A DNA stretch of 64,000 nucleotides from JADGRF01 sp036382515 (lineage in GTDB: Bacteria > Myxococcota_A > Polyangia > Polyangiales > JAFGIB01): positions 21,368-85,367 of the forward strand of contig DASVHQ010000097.1 of the NCBI GenBank assembly GCA_036382515.1. Reading direction: 5' to 3'. The notes under the pieces are model-generated. The model had not been told where the DNA came from. It saw nothing but the letters and a program-made list of their open reading frames with translations, and did no database searches. The translations under genes and the position numbers were made by a program. Shown here piece after piece: positions 25,099 through 34,843 of this stretch (its first letter is position 1; each line of letters begins with the position of its first letter).

Positions 25099-26361
25099 AT
25101 GGGCCGCTGGGCGAGCTTTGCTGTGTGCGTGGCGCTGCTGGCTGGATGGGCCGGCGGTCGCGTCGCCGCCGACAGCTCCGCTTCAGCTCCGATGACGTTG
25201 CAGCTCGCGCTGCGCGCGGGTGCGCAGAAAGGGCCGGGGATCGAGGCTTCCGCAGCTCCGATGTCCGGCTTGGTCAGCGCCCGACAAGCGGCACGCGCGT
25301 GGCTCGTGGCGCCTCCGATCGTCACGGTCGGTGCAGGTCCACGCCTCAACGGAGGCGCCTCGCTCGACGTGCAAGCGACCGCGCTCGCTCAGCTTCCTCT
25401 GCGCGACCTGCGCGGCGCACGCGGGCAGGTCGCCAACACTTCGATCGATCTGGTGCACGCAGACACTCGGCGTGCTCGCTTCGACGGCGCACTGCGCGCA
25501 GCGATCGCCTGGTCGTATGGCGTCGAGGCCAAGGAAGTCATGCGCCTGCGTCACGAAGCGCTCGAACAGTCCGAAGCCATCGCGGCGACGGCCAAGAAGC
25601 GCGCCCAGGCGGGTGTCTCGATGCCGTCCGAGCTCGCGGTGACCCTCGGTGACGTGGGCGTGGCACGTGCCGGCGTGCTCGACGCCGAAGGCGTGTTGGT
25701 CGAAGCCCTCGCCGAGCTGCGGCTTGCGACCGGTGAGTCGATCGCAGCGCCCGTCGATCCCGTAGGCGAGCTGTACGAGCAAGACAACGACACCTTGAAC
25801 CGCGCAGCCAAGTGGGCGAGCGAGGCAGACACCAAGAACCCGGGACTGCGCGTGGCACAGAAGCGCCAGAGCGTCGCGCAACAGGAGACGGCCCTCGTCT
25901 CGGCCACGCTCGGCCCGAGCCTGGGCGTCGGCGCTTCGTACACGCGCGAAGGGACCGGCAACTCGATCGTGCTGGGCGTCGTGTCGGTGCCCATTCCGCT
26001 GGTGGATCACGCGGCGTTCGAGCGCTCGCGTGCGCAAGCCCAGGCCGACGTCAGTGCGGCCGAAGTGCGTCAGGTCCGCACCGAGCTAAAGACCCAGCTC
26101 GCCGTGGCGATGCACGACATCCAGCACTTTCGCGAGCTGTGCGAGACGCTGAAGACCGACGCGCTGCCGCCGCTGCGTGAAGCACTGCGCCTCGCCACCG
26201 CGCAGTTTTCGGCGGGTACGCAGGAGATCGGCCTGGTGCTGGTGGCGCGCCAGCGCTTGATCGCGACCGAGGAGCTCTTCGCCCACGCGGCAGGCGAAGT
26301 GGTGCGCGCCGACCTACGCATGGCCTACGTCGCTGGCACGCTGTTGCCGGAGGGAACATGA
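25099..26361 (+). CDS. TolC-family outer membrane factor of RND efflux (CzcC-like)
   Basis: A 420-residue protein with an N-terminal signal peptide ending near GRVAADSS, followed by the long amphipathic helices and two-fold pseudo-repeat typical of outer-membrane factors. A beta segment, PSLGVGASYTREG, marks one of the barrel hairpins, and VVSVPIPLVDHAAFERSR is a familiar CzcC-type segment. It should form the outer-membrane duct for the adaptor and pump encoded next. Its stop overlaps the start of the adaptor gene (ATGA). ATG 25099 gives a clean signal peptide. Confidence 0.85.
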   Translation: MGRWASFAVCVALLAGWAGGRVAADSSASAPMTLQLALRAGAQKGPGIEASAAPMSGLVSARQAARAWLVAPPIVTVGAGPRLNGGASLDVQATALAQLPLRDLRGARGQVANTSIDLVHADTRRARFDGALRAAIAWSYGVEAKEVMRLRHEALEQSEAIAATAKKRAQAGVSMPSELAVTLGDVGVARAGVLDAEGVLVEALAELRLATGESIAAPVDPVGELYEQDNDTLNRAAKWASEADTKNPGLRVAQKRQSVAQQETALVSATLGPSLGVGASYTREGTGNSIVLGVVSVPIPLVDHAAFERSRAQAQADVSAAEVRQVRTELKTQLAVAMHDIQHFRELCETLKTDALPPLREALRLATAQFSAGTQEIGLVLVARQRLIATEELFAHAAGEVVRADLRMAYVAGTLLPEGT

Positions 26362-27542
26362 TGCACCGGAACTGGCCGCTCGTTTCCGCGTTCGTGCTGT
26401 GCGCGTGCGCGGCCAAGCCGCAAGCACCCGCGGCCGCCGAGGCGCCGCCCACGGCGGCGGCGCACCTGCAAGAGCAGGTCCGCGTGGATGCGACGATGCT
26501 GAGCGGAGGCCGCATCCAGCTGGCCGCGGTCGAGAAGCGCTCGCTCGGTGAAACGCGGATCTTTCCGGGCGAAGCCAGCGCCGACGAACAAGGTCGCGCT
26601 GAAGCCGGCACGCTGGTCGCGGGCCGGATCGCCTCGCTCGAAGCGGGCGTTGGAACGCTGGTGCAGCGCGGTCAGGTGCTGGCCTACATCGATGCGCCGG
26701 AGGTCGCTCGCGTTGCAGCTGACGTGATGCGCGCGCGTGCTCACGCCGAGGTCGCCGTGCGCAAGGAGGCGCGGCAGCTGGAGCTCGACAAGCAACAGGC
26801 CACGAGCAAGAACGCCATCGACGAAGCCCACGCCGAGGCCCGCGTGGCGCATGCCGAGCTAGCCGCAGCGCAGAGCTTGTTGCGCTCGCTCGGCGGCAGC
26901 GAGCCTCCCGCGGCACCGACCAGCGGCGACGCCATTCCGCTCACCTCGCGGGTCGCCGTGCGCTCGCCGCTCGCCGGCATCGTCTCGGCGCGCAGCACCG
27001 TGCTCGGTGGCGCCGTGGTGCCCGAGAAGTCGCTCTTCGAGATCACGGCCAAGGGCCATGTCGTCGTGCTGCTGCGTTTTCCGGAGTCCGCCTCCGACGT
27101 GCCCGCCGCGGGCACCACCGCCACGCTGCGCCCGCGCGCGTCCGCGGGCAGCGCCGGCAGCTGTGGCGCGAGGGTGCGTGGCGAGCTCGGTACGGTGGAC
27201 CCGGGCACCCGCACCCGCTCGATCCGCGTCGAGCCCACCGACGCCTGCGATTGGCTCGTGCCTGGCGGCTACGTCAACGTGGAGGTCGCCGCCACGAAGG
27301 ATGCGCGCGCTTCGGCGGTGCTCGCCGTGCCGCGCGACGCCATCGTCGACGTGAAGGGCTTGCCTTCAGTGTTCGTCGCCGGTGCGACGGACGGCACGTT
27401 CGTGTTGCGTGCGGTGCGCATCGGGGCGGAGCAGGGCGGCCTCGCGGAGATCGAGGTCGGCGTTCGCGAAGGCGAGCGCGTCGTCGTGGTGGGCGCGCCC
27501 TTGCTCAAGGGCGAAGTCCTGCGCTCGGAGCTCGTGCCATGA
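26358..27542 (+). CDS. RND efflux periplasmic adaptor (CzcB-like), lipoprotein
   Basis: A 394-residue membrane-fusion protein. The N-terminus carries a lipobox-like LCAC and a Pro/Ala linker. Biotinyl-lipoyl-like half-motifs surround an alpha-helical hairpin (GRIASLEAGVGTLVQRGQVL, helices at about 115-175, RSPLAGIVSARS). A C-terminal beta-barrel/membrane-proximal domain ends at about residue 390. The start at ATG 26358 overlaps the stop of the outer-membrane factor, and its own stop overlaps the start of the pump gene, so the three subunits are coupled. The role is to link the CzcA-like pump to the TolC-type duct. Confidence 0.88.
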   Translation: MMHRNWPLVSAFVLCACAAKPQAPAAAEAPPTAAAHLQEQVRVDATMLSGGRIQLAAVEKRSLGETRIFPGEASADEQGRAEAGTLVAGRIASLEAGVGTLVQRGQVLAYIDAPEVARVAADVMRARAHAEVAVRKEARQLELDKQQATSKNAIDEAHAEARVAHAELAAAQSLLRSLGGSEPPAAPTSGDAIPLTSRVAVRSPLAGIVSARSTVLGGAVVPEKSLFEITAKGHVVVLLRFPESASDVPAAGTTATLRPRASAGSAGSCGARVRGELGTVDPGTRTRSIRVEPTDACDWLVPGGYVNVEVAATKDARASAVLAVPRDAIVDVKGLPSVFVAGATDGTFVLRAVRIGAEQGGLAEIEVGVREGERVVVVGAPLLKGEVLRSELVP

Positions 27543-30500
27543 TTGGCCAGCTCGTTGGCTGGTCGCTCTCGCACCGCTTCCTGGTCACGCTCGCGGTGCT
27601 TGGCTTGATCGCCTTCGGGCTCAAAGCGTACGTCGAGCTGCCGATCGACGCCGTCCCCGACATCACCAACATCCAGGTGCAGGTGCTCACCAACGCGCCG
27701 GGGCTGTCGCCTCTAGAGGTCGAGCAGCTCGTCACCCGTCCGGTCGAGCTCTCGATGGCGGGTATGCCGGGCGCGACGCTGGTTCGCTCCACCTCGCGCA
27801 GCGCGGTCTCGGCTGTGACCATCGTCTTTCGCGACGACGTCGATCTCGCCTACGCGCGCGCACTGGTATCGCAGCGCCTGCCTGCCGCGCGCGAGGCCAT
27901 CCCCAAGGCGGCGAATCGGCCCGAGCTCGGTCCGATGACCACCGGTCTCGGCGAGATCTATCACTTCACCCTGGGTTGGCCGGGCCACACCGCACGCGAC
28001 ACGCGCACGCTCTTTGACTGGGAGATCGCGTTCTCGCTGCGCTCGGTGCCCGGCGTGGTGGAGGTCAACGCGTGGGGCGGGCTCTCGCGTCAAGTCGAGG
28101 TGCGCTTGCGCCCCGCCGACATGCAGGCGCTCGGCATCACGCAGCGCGAGATCGAAGAGTGTCTGCTCGACGGCGGACAGAACGGTGGTGGCGGCGCGCT
28201 GGAGCGCAGCCAGGAGCAGGTGCTGGTGCGCCTCGACGGCCAGTATCGATCCGTCGATCAAGTGGCCTTGCAGGTCGTGCGCACCCGCCCCGGTGGTTTG
28301 CCGATCCTGGTACGCGACGTGGCCACCGTGCGCAGTGGCGAAGCCTTTCGTTCCTCGGCCGCCACGGCCGATGGCAAGGGCGAGACCGTCTACGGCATGG
28401 TGCAGATGATCGCGGGCGGCAACGCTCACGACGTGGTCCCGCAAGTCGAGGAGCGCCTGCGCGAGATCCAGAAGCGTCTGCCCACCGGCGTGCGCGTCGA
28501 GCCTTTCTACGCACGCACCGCGTTTGTGAATCACGTGCTCGACACGGTGAAGCGCTCGCTGCTCGAGGGCGGCCTCATCGTCATCCTCGTGCTCTTCCTC
28601 TTCCTGGGCAACGCGCCGGCGGCGATCGTGGTGGCGACGGCGATCCCACTGTCGATGCTGGGCGTGTTTGCGTGCATGCATGCGCTGGGCATGAGCGGCA
28701 ACTTGATGAGCCTTGGCGCCGTGGACTTCGGCCTGGTCGTGGACGGCGCGGTGGTCGTCGTCGAGGGCGCGCTCGCCACCATGGCCGCCAAGCAGATGCG
28801 CGCACGCGAAGCGCTGATCCGCGAGGGCGTGACGGTCGGTGGGCCGATCGCGTTCGGGGTGTTCATCATCGGCGTGGTCTACCTACCGGTGCTGCTGCTC
28901 GAAGGCGTGGAAGGCAAGATGTTCCGGCCGCGCGCCTTCACGGTACTCTTCGCTCTGGGCACGGCGCTGGTGCTTTCGTTCACGTGGATCCCCGTGATCG
29001 CTTCGGTGTTGATCAAGCATGCCTCGCACACCGACTCGTTCATCGTGCGGCAGGTGCGTCGCGCCTACGATCCTGTGCTGCGGTTGACCATGCGCCGGCC
29101 GTTCGTTGCAGTGGCGTTCGCGTTGATCTCGCTGGCGGTCGGCATAGCCGCCGCCCTCGGCCGCGGTGCGGAGTTCGTGCCGCGCCTGGAGGAGGGCGAC
29201 CTGGTCATCCAGGTGACGCGGCCGCCGAGCGTGTCGCTGACTGAGGCTGTTACCGGCACGGGCATCGTCGAGAGTACGCTGCTGCGTTTCCCCGAGGTCA
29301 CTCACGTGGTCTCGCGCATGGGCAGCCCCGACGTGGCCACCGACATCATGGGCATCGAGCAAGCGGACGTGTTCGTCTTTCTCAAGCCGCGCGAGCAGTG
29401 GAAGACGGCCCCGACGCGCGAAGCGCTCGTGACCTTGTTCGAAGCGGCGCTGCGCAAGAACCTCCCCGGCACGCTCTTCTCCTTCACCCAACCGATCGAG
29501 ATGCGCTCGCAAGAGCTGCTCGGTGGCTTGAAGACCGACGTCGGCGTGAAGGTCTTCGGCGACGATCTGCGCCAGCTGACGCGCATAGCCGAAGACGTGC
29601 AACGTGTGCTCGTGGGCGTCCGCGGCTCCGCCGACGTGCGCGCCGAGCCCACGACAGGCCTCTTGGTCGCGACGGTGCGCCCGAACGTGCCGAAGATGGG
29701 CCGTCTGGGCGTGCGCCCCGAGGAGCTGCGCGTCGCGATCGAGTCGCTGCGTGCCGGTCGCGTGGTGGGCACGCTGGTCGAAGGCGAACGGCGCTTCGAA
29801 GTGGCGGTGCGTCTCGACGTGCCGCCCGATCCCGACGTCCGCGTGCTGCGCAACCTGCCGCTGGTGCTCTCGGATGGCCGCGTCTTGCCGCTCGGCGACG
29901 TGGCCGACATCAGCATCGACGACGGCCCCGCGCAGATCAGCCGCGAGCAAGCCCGTCGGCGCGTGCTCGTCGAAGCCAACGTGCGAGGTCGCGACCTGGC
30001 GTCCTTCGTGGGCGAGCTCAAGCAGAAGCTGCAGGGCGTGGAGCTGCCCGCCGGCTACTACTTCACGCTCGCCGGGCAATACGAGAACCTCACTCGTGCC
30101 GCCGCGCGCCTGGCGGTGATCGTGCCGCTGACACTCGCCTCGATCTTCCTCATGCTCTACATGACGTTCAGGCGGGTGCTGCCGGCCGTGATGATCTTCC
30201 TCAACATCCCCGCCGCCACCAGCGGCGGTGTGCTGGCGCTCGCCGCTCGCGACATGCCGTTCTCGATCTCGGCCGCCGTCGGCCTGATCGCGCTCTTCGG
30301 CGTCGTCACCCTGAACGGCGTGGTGTTGCTCTCCGCCGTGGAGCGCCATCGCTCCGAGGGGCTGTCGCCGACGCAAGCCGCCGTGCGCGCGGCCGCCGAG
30401 CGCTTGCGTCCGGTGTTGACCACGGCTGTCGTGGCGTCGCTGGGGTTCGTGCCGATGGCCATGGCCACGGGAACCGGCGCGGAGGTGCAGCGCCCATTGG

Positions 30501-30637
30501 CCACCGTCGTGATCGGGGGCCTGGTCACCGCCACGCTGATGACGCTCGGCGTCTTGCCCTCGCTCTACGCTCTCGTGGCCACCTGGCTCACCCGCGCCGC
30601 GCCCGATAGCGTCGCGAGCACACCCTCGGACGTGTGA
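27539..30637 (+). CDS. Heavy-metal RND efflux pump, CzcA family
   Basis: A 1032-residue inner-membrane RND transporter of normal length, with two homologous halves of six helices each plus large periplasmic loops. PIDAVPDITNIQVQV follows the first helix, as usual. The fourth helix carries DFGLVVDGAVVVVEG, which matches the heavy-metal (HME-RND) subclass signature with its charged proton-relay residues. The pump should expel divalent cations such as Zn, Co or Cd; the exact metal cannot be read from sequence. ATG 27539 overlaps the adaptor stop. It is followed by a CDF transporter, consistent with metal resistance. Confidence 0.93.
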   Translation: MIGQLVGWSLSHRFLVTLAVLGLIAFGLKAYVELPIDAVPDITNIQVQVLTNAPGLSPLEVEQLVTRPVELSMAGMPGATLVRSTSRSAVSAVTIVFRDDVDLAYARALVSQRLPAAREAIPKAANRPELGPMTTGLGEIYHFTLGWPGHTARDTRTLFDWEIAFSLRSVPGVVEVNAWGGLSRQVEVRLRPADMQALGITQREIEECLLDGGQNGGGGALERSQEQVLVRLDGQYRSVDQVALQVVRTRPGGLPILVRDVATVRSGEAFRSSAATADGKGETVYGMVQMIAGGNAHDVVPQVEERLREIQKRLPTGVRVEPFYARTAFVNHVLDTVKRSLLEGGLIVILVLFLFLGNAPAAIVVATAIPLSMLGVFACMHALGMSGNLMSLGAVDFGLVVDGAVVVVEGALATMAAKQMRAREALIREGVTVGGPIAFGVFIIGVVYLPVLLLEGVEGKMFRPRAFTVLFALGTALVLSFTWIPVIASVLIKHASHTDSFIVRQVRRAYDPVLRLTMRRPFVAVAFALISLAVGIAAALGRGAEFVPRLEEGDLVIQVTRPPSVSLTEAVTGTGIVESTLLRFPEVTHVVSRMGSPDVATDIMGIEQADVFVFLKPREQWKTAPTREALVTLFEAALRKNLPGTLFSFTQPIEMRSQELLGGLKTDVGVKVFGDDLRQLTRIAEDVQRVLVGVRGSADVRAEPTTGLLVATVRPNVPKMGRLGVRPEELRVAIESLRAGRVVGTLVEGERRFEVAVRLDVPPDPDVRVLRNLPLVLSDGRVLPLGDVADISIDDGPAQISREQARRRVLVEANVRGRDLASFVGELKQKLQGVELPAGYYFTLAGQYENLTRAAARLAVIVPLTLASIFLMLYMTFRRVLPAVMIFLNIPAATSGGVLALAARDMPFSISAAVGLIALFGVVTLNGVVLLSAVERHRSEGLSPTQAAVRAAAERLRPVLTTAVVASLGFVPMAMATGTGAEVQRPLATVVIGGLVTATLMTLGVLPSLYALVATWLTRAAPDSVASTPSDV

Positions 30638-30701
30638 GTGCAAAGCGGTTGACGACGGCCACGGTTCGGTGCTTCCTGACGGCCATCGCCCCCGGCCGAC
30701 C

Positions 30702-31661
30702 ATGCAATTCACCGAATTCTCAGACGATCCCGAGCACACCGCGCACAGCGTCGCGGAGCGCGCGCAGGCGTCGGCACGCAGCACCTGGGTCAGCGTTGGC
30801 GTCAACCTCTTGCTGACTTTCGCGCAGATCGCAGCCGGTGTGCTGTCGAAGTCGCAGGGCCTGGTCGCCGACGGCATTCACTCGCTGTCTGATCTGATCG
30901 CGGACTTCGTCGTGCTCGTGGCCAGTCATCACAGCAAGAAGGACGCGGACGAGGACCATCCCTACGGCCATCAACGCTTCGAGACCGCGGCCTCGCTCTT
31001 GCTCGGCGTGCTGCTGCTGGTAGTCGGTGTGGGCATGCTGTGGTCGGCGTTTCGCAAGCTCGAGGTGCCTGGCTCCGTTCCGCGCGTCCACGCCGTTGCG
31101 CTGTGGGTTGCGGGCGCTGCGCTGGTCGCCAAGGAGTCGCTGTTCCGCTACATGCTGTCCGTGGCCAAGCGCGTGAAGTCGAGCATGCTCGTGGCCAATG
31201 CCTGGCACGCGCGCTCCGACGCGGGCTCATCGCTCGTCGTGGGCATCGGCATCGGCGGAAACTTGCTCGGCTACCCGATCCTCGATCCGATCGCAGCGCT
31301 GATCGTCGGCTTCATGGTGGCGAAGATGGGTTGGGACTTCGCTTGGGCTGCGCTGCACGACCTGATGGACCGAGCGGTGGACGAAGCAGAGGTCGCAGCC
31401 ATCCGCCGCACGCTCGTCGAGACGCCCGGCGTGATCGGCGTGCACGACGTACGCACGCGCAAGATGGGCGACATGATCGTGGTGGACGCTCACCTCGAGG
31501 TCGACGCCACGATCAGCGTCGAGGCGGGACACGACATCGCCGTGGCGGCACAAGAGCGCGTGCTCTTGCGCCATCGCGTGCTGAATCTCATGACGCACGT
31601 GGATCCGGCGCGGCGGCCCGACCTGGATCATGCAAACTCCTCGTCGCCGCCACCGGCCTGA
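30702..31661 (+). CDS. Cation diffusion facilitator (CDF) family metal exporter
   Basis: A 319-residue protein with about six transmembrane helices and a C-terminal cytoplasmic ferredoxin-like domain. The metal-site motifs are visible: ADGIHSLSD in the second helix and HARSDAGSS in the fifth helix, plus the His/Asp-rich loop HHSKKDADEDH after helix II. CDF proteins exchange cytosolic Zn, Fe, Mn or Co for protons. The gene starts 64 bp after the RND pump gene on the same strand, so it could be the last gene of the metal-efflux operon. The start at ATG 30702 has no strong ribosome binding site. Confidence 0.92.
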   Translation: MQFTEFSDDPEHTAHSVAERAQASARSTWVSVGVNLLLTFAQIAAGVLSKSQGLVADGIHSLSDLIADFVVLVASHHSKKDADEDHPYGHQRFETAASLLLGVLLLVVGVGMLWSAFRKLEVPGSVPRVHAVALWVAGAALVAKESLFRYMLSVAKRVKSSMLVANAWHARSDAGSSLVVGIGIGGNLLGYPILDPIAALIVGFMVAKMGWDFAWAALHDLMDRAVDEAEVAAIRRTLVETPGVIGVHDVRTRKMGDMIVVDAHLEVDATISVEAGHDIAVAAQERVLLRHRVLNLMTHVDPARRPDLDHANSSSPPPA

Positions 31662-32044
31662 GTCCTTGGTTCGCAGCAAGCGCCCTTGAACACAGGCGTG
31701 TTGCGTCAATCCGAGGCGAGCACTTGTCGGATGAAGTCGAAGCGCGGCACGTCCGCCGCGCCGGCCGCGCCCGATTCGGTTGCGGCGAGCGGCCAAGCAC
31801 CGCGATGTTCGCGGTACATCCTGCGCACCCATTCGGAAGCTGGCCGCGCTTGCCATGCCGCGATCTGGGGCGCGATGCCCGCGCGATAGCGAGCGCTGCC
31901 ATAGACCGGGTGCTCATCCGGGCAGACCAGGCAGAGCGTGTCTTACAGGGATACGCCGCCCGCGCCCACTGCCCAGAGGCGTCGTCCGCGCTGCTGCCCG
32001 GATCTGATCGCCCACCCGCGCGGCAGGGCGTATAACCTAGGCGC
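31662..32044. other. Intergenic region
   Basis: These 383 bp lie between the CDF gene and the membrane/TPR gene. I see no supported gene, repeat or terminator. Confidence 0.3.
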
Positions 32045-33889
32045 GTGTCGAGCTTGCGTGCACAGGCGGTTGGCGCAGCGATCGGCCTTGGGCTCTTCAC
32101 GGTGCTCTTGTGCCTTTCCGCCGCTGTTCCGGTCGACCACGACGACGTCTTTTGGCACCTGCGCACCGCGCAGTGGGTGATCGAGAAGGGCGAGGTGCCG
32201 CGCGTCGATCACTACACGCACACCGTGGCCGGTGAGCCGTGGACCTCGCACGAGTGGGGCTTCGCGCTCTTGCTCTATGGGCCTTACCGACTCGGCGGCT
32301 TTTCCGCGCTGGTCGCGCTCACGGCGTTCTTCGCCGTCTTGGTGTTCGCGTTCACGTTCCTGCACATGCGTCGCTACCTCGGGCCCGAGCGCTGGAGTAT
32401 CGCCGTTCCGCTGCTCGTGCTCGGCTGGGCCTCGCTCCTGCGCTCGTGTCTTGTGTTGCGCGCGGCGCTTTTCTCCTCGGTGGCGCTGGCGGCGCTGTGC
32501 GCCCTGCTCGAGCGGCTGCATCGCACGCGCGACCGGCGCTGGATGCTGCCGATCGCTGCGCTGATCTGGTTCTGGGCCAACTGCCATGCCTCGGTTGCGT
32601 TCGGTCTGGCGATGCTGGGCGCGCACGTCTTGCAGGCGCTCCTCGACCTGTGGCGCATGCGGCCGAGCGCCTTCTGGGCCGCCGCCGTCCGCGGCATACC
32701 CGGGGAGCGTGTGCTCTTGCTCCTGGCTTGCGCCGGGCTGTCTCTGGTCAATCCGAACGGCTTCGATCTCTGGACCTTCTCGTTTCGCGTCAACGCGCTC
32801 ATCTATCGCAGTGACGTGCTGTGGACGATGGGGCAGTACGCTGCGCCCACGTTGGCGCGCTACCCGTTCTTCTTCCTGCTGGTCGCCGTGGTGCTCGCAG
32901 CCTGCGTCCCGCTCTCGCGCCTGCGAGCGGTGCTCGCGGACCCACAGAGGCCCGCGCTCGCGCAGGGCGTCGGCATGCTGTTCTTCCTGGTGATGGCGCT
33001 GCGCGCCAACCGCTTCATCACGGACTTCGTGGTGATGGCCTTGCCGCTGTGCGCGATGCTCTGGGGCAGCGTCGCTCCGGCCTCGGCGAGCACGCCGCTT
33101 GCGCGTTTGTGGCGTTCGCCGTGGTCGCATGTCTGCAACAGCGTGTTGTTGGGCCTGGTCTTCTGGGTCGTGCGTCCGAGCTGGCCGCGTGATCCCGTCG
33201 GAGCCAGCGTGCCGCAGGCGCTCGCGAGCTTCATGCTGGCCCAGCACGTGGAAGGCCGCATGTACAACTACGAGAACAATGGTGGCTACCTCGGCTTCCG
33301 GCTGCGCCAACCGGTGTACTGGGACGGTCGCTGCGACATCTTCGGCGACGTCGCGAGCGAGCTCGTGAGCACCGCGGACTTCGGTCAACTGTTCGCTCGC
33401 CATCGCGTGGACATGCTGGTCCTGAACGCCGACGAGCACGCGCGCCTGCGGGACTATCTCGGCACCCATCGCAGCGAGTGGGGCCTCGCGTACCTGGACG
33501 ACCGCTTCGCTCTGTGGCTGCAGCGCGTGCCCAAGTTCCAGGGCGTGCTTGCACGCTGGGACTACCAGAGCCTTGCCCCGTTTCAGTTGCCGAGCGATGC
33601 CGAGTTGCATCAGGTGGCGCAGGACCCGCAGCGCTTGGCGCGCATGGATCGAGAGGCTCAGCTCGTGCTCGCGCAGAACCCGCAAGTGTTCCTCGGCTGG
33701 TACGTGCGCGGCGAGCTGGCGCGCGAGCGCGGGGAGCTACGCGTCGCGCACGCGTATCTCGAGCGCGCGGCCAAGCTCATCGAGAACAGCCAGGTGCTCT
33801 ACGACCTCGCGCTCGTGGCGCGCGATCTGGGCAACGAAGCCGAGGCGCGGCTGTTGCTGCAGCGAGCGATCGCGCTGACATCGCACTGA
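32045..33889 (+). CDS. Polytopic membrane protein with C-terminal TPR-like region
   Basis: A 614-residue protein with about ten hydrophobic segments in the first 370 residues. A soluble C-terminal part follows, with a YWDGRCDIFGD segment and two TPR-like helical repeats near the end (FLGWYVRGELARERGELRVA and the following helix). The acidic loop DHDDVFWHLRTAQ between the first two membrane segments resembles the catalytic-loop region of GT-C-type glycosyltransferases, and WFWANCHASVAFG is another conserved-looking block. I cannot name a function; a lipid-linked sugar transferase is one possibility. The GTG start has a weak ribosome binding site. Confidence 0.6.
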   Translation: MSSLRAQAVGAAIGLGLFTVLLCLSAAVPVDHDDVFWHLRTAQWVIEKGEVPRVDHYTHTVAGEPWTSHEWGFALLLYGPYRLGGFSALVALTAFFAVLVFAFTFLHMRRYLGPERWSIAVPLLVLGWASLLRSCLVLRAALFSSVALAALCALLERLHRTRDRRWMLPIAALIWFWANCHASVAFGLAMLGAHVLQALLDLWRMRPSAFWAAAVRGIPGERVLLLLACAGLSLVNPNGFDLWTFSFRVNALIYRSDVLWTMGQYAAPTLARYPFFFLLVAVVLAACVPLSRLRAVLADPQRPALAQGVGMLFFLVMALRANRFITDFVVMALPLCAMLWGSVAPASASTPLARLWRSPWSHVCNSVLLGLVFWVVRPSWPRDPVGASVPQALASFMLAQHVEGRMYNYENNGGYLGFRLRQPVYWDGRCDIFGDVASELVSTADFGQLFARHRVDMLVLNADEHARLRDYLGTHRSEWGLAYLDDRFALWLQRVPKFQGVLARWDYQSLAPFQLPSDAELHQVAQDPQRLARMDREAQLVLAQNPQVFLGWYVRGELARERGELRVAHAYLERAAKLIENSQVLYDLALVARDLGNEAEARLLLQRAIALTSH

Positions 33890-34078
33890 GCGTTGCGCGC
33901 CCTCGGTCCACGGCCGGTGTTCGGGCGGCGGGCGGCCGAGCCGGCAGCATTCTGCCCCAGCCGAGGCGTTTCGCCGGCGGACCCGAAAGTTGCGTGGGCA
34001 TCGAATCAGCATCGAGCGGCCGGCGTCCGTGGCTGCCGGAGTTTCAGTTCCCCCCGAAGCTCTGCTAGGAGACTGCGC

Positions 34079-34681
34079 ATGCAAGCACAACGTCCTGATC
34101 AGGGTCGTGAGCACTCACGCGTTCAGCTGTCGGTCATCGCACGCGTCGCGGCGCTGGTGTTCGCATTCGGTGCGTTCGGCTCGGTGTCGCACGCCAAGGC
34201 CATGAGCCTGTATGCGGGCGCGCTCGGCGGCTATGGCTTCGCCACGCAGAACGTCGGCGGCATCGATCCCTTCGGTCTGGCGCTCGGCGCCAACGCCGGT
34301 GTGAGCCTGCCGATCATCCCAATCTACGTCGGAGCCCGCGTGGTCTGGTACGACGGCTCGACGGGTTCGTCGATCGCCGGCCTCGGTAAGCTGTCGCGCA
34401 ACTACCTCACCTACGGCGTGGACCTCGGCTACGACGCCGAGCTCGGCCCCATCGTCCTGCGCCCGAGCCTCGGCATCGGCACGGCAAGCCAGACGCTTTC
34501 CGGCCCCGTCGGCATCCGCGCATTGCCGAAGGACAGCACGCTCTACCTGGCCCCCGGGGTGGCGTTGTTGGTCAAGGTAGGCTTGTTCTACGTGGGCGGC
34601 GAAGCTCGCTACAACGTGCTCACGCGTCACGACCGTCCCGATGGCGCGGTGATCCTGGCGAACGTCGGCCTCACGCTCTAA
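34079..34681 (+). CDS. Predicted outer-membrane beta-barrel protein
   Basis: A 200-residue protein with a signal peptide (VIARVAALVFAFGAFG, cleavage near SHAKA). Alternating Gly/aromatic beta strands follow, such as SLYAGALGGYGF, YVGARVVWYDGS, LTYGVDLGYDAEL and YVGGEARYNVL, and fit an eight-stranded OmpA/OmpW-like barrel. AGGAG lies seven bases before ATG 34079. The function is unknown; comparable small barrels are common in Myxococcota. Confidence 0.7.
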   Translation: MQAQRPDQGREHSRVQLSVIARVAALVFAFGAFGSVSHAKAMSLYAGALGGYGFATQNVGGIDPFGLALGANAGVSLPIIPIYVGARVVWYDGSTGSSIAGLGKLSRNYLTYGVDLGYDAELGPIVLRPSLGIGTASQTLSGPVGIRALPKDSTLYLAPGVALLVKVGLFYVGGEARYNVLTRHDRPDGAVILANVGLTL

Positions 34682-34843
34682 CGCCGGCTGCGGCGTCGCA
34701 TGCGCTCACGGCCCGTCCGCCGCAAGCGCACCGGTTCCGGCGCTCTTCCCGAGCCCAACGTGGGCGTGTTTGCCGATCACTCGAACGGCGCCCGGGTCGA
34801 CGTCTCCGCTGCGCTGGCCGCACGCCTGCGCTCGCAACGCAAG

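Noticed and set aside
28883..30877. A 664-codon minus-strand frame opposite the CzcA-like pump
   Set aside because: His/Arg-rich shadow of the RND pump with no recognisable domain.
31943..33685. A 580-codon minus-strand frame opposite the polytopic membrane protein
   Set aside because: Composition and lack of motifs show it is a shadow frame; the plus strand encodes clear membrane helices.
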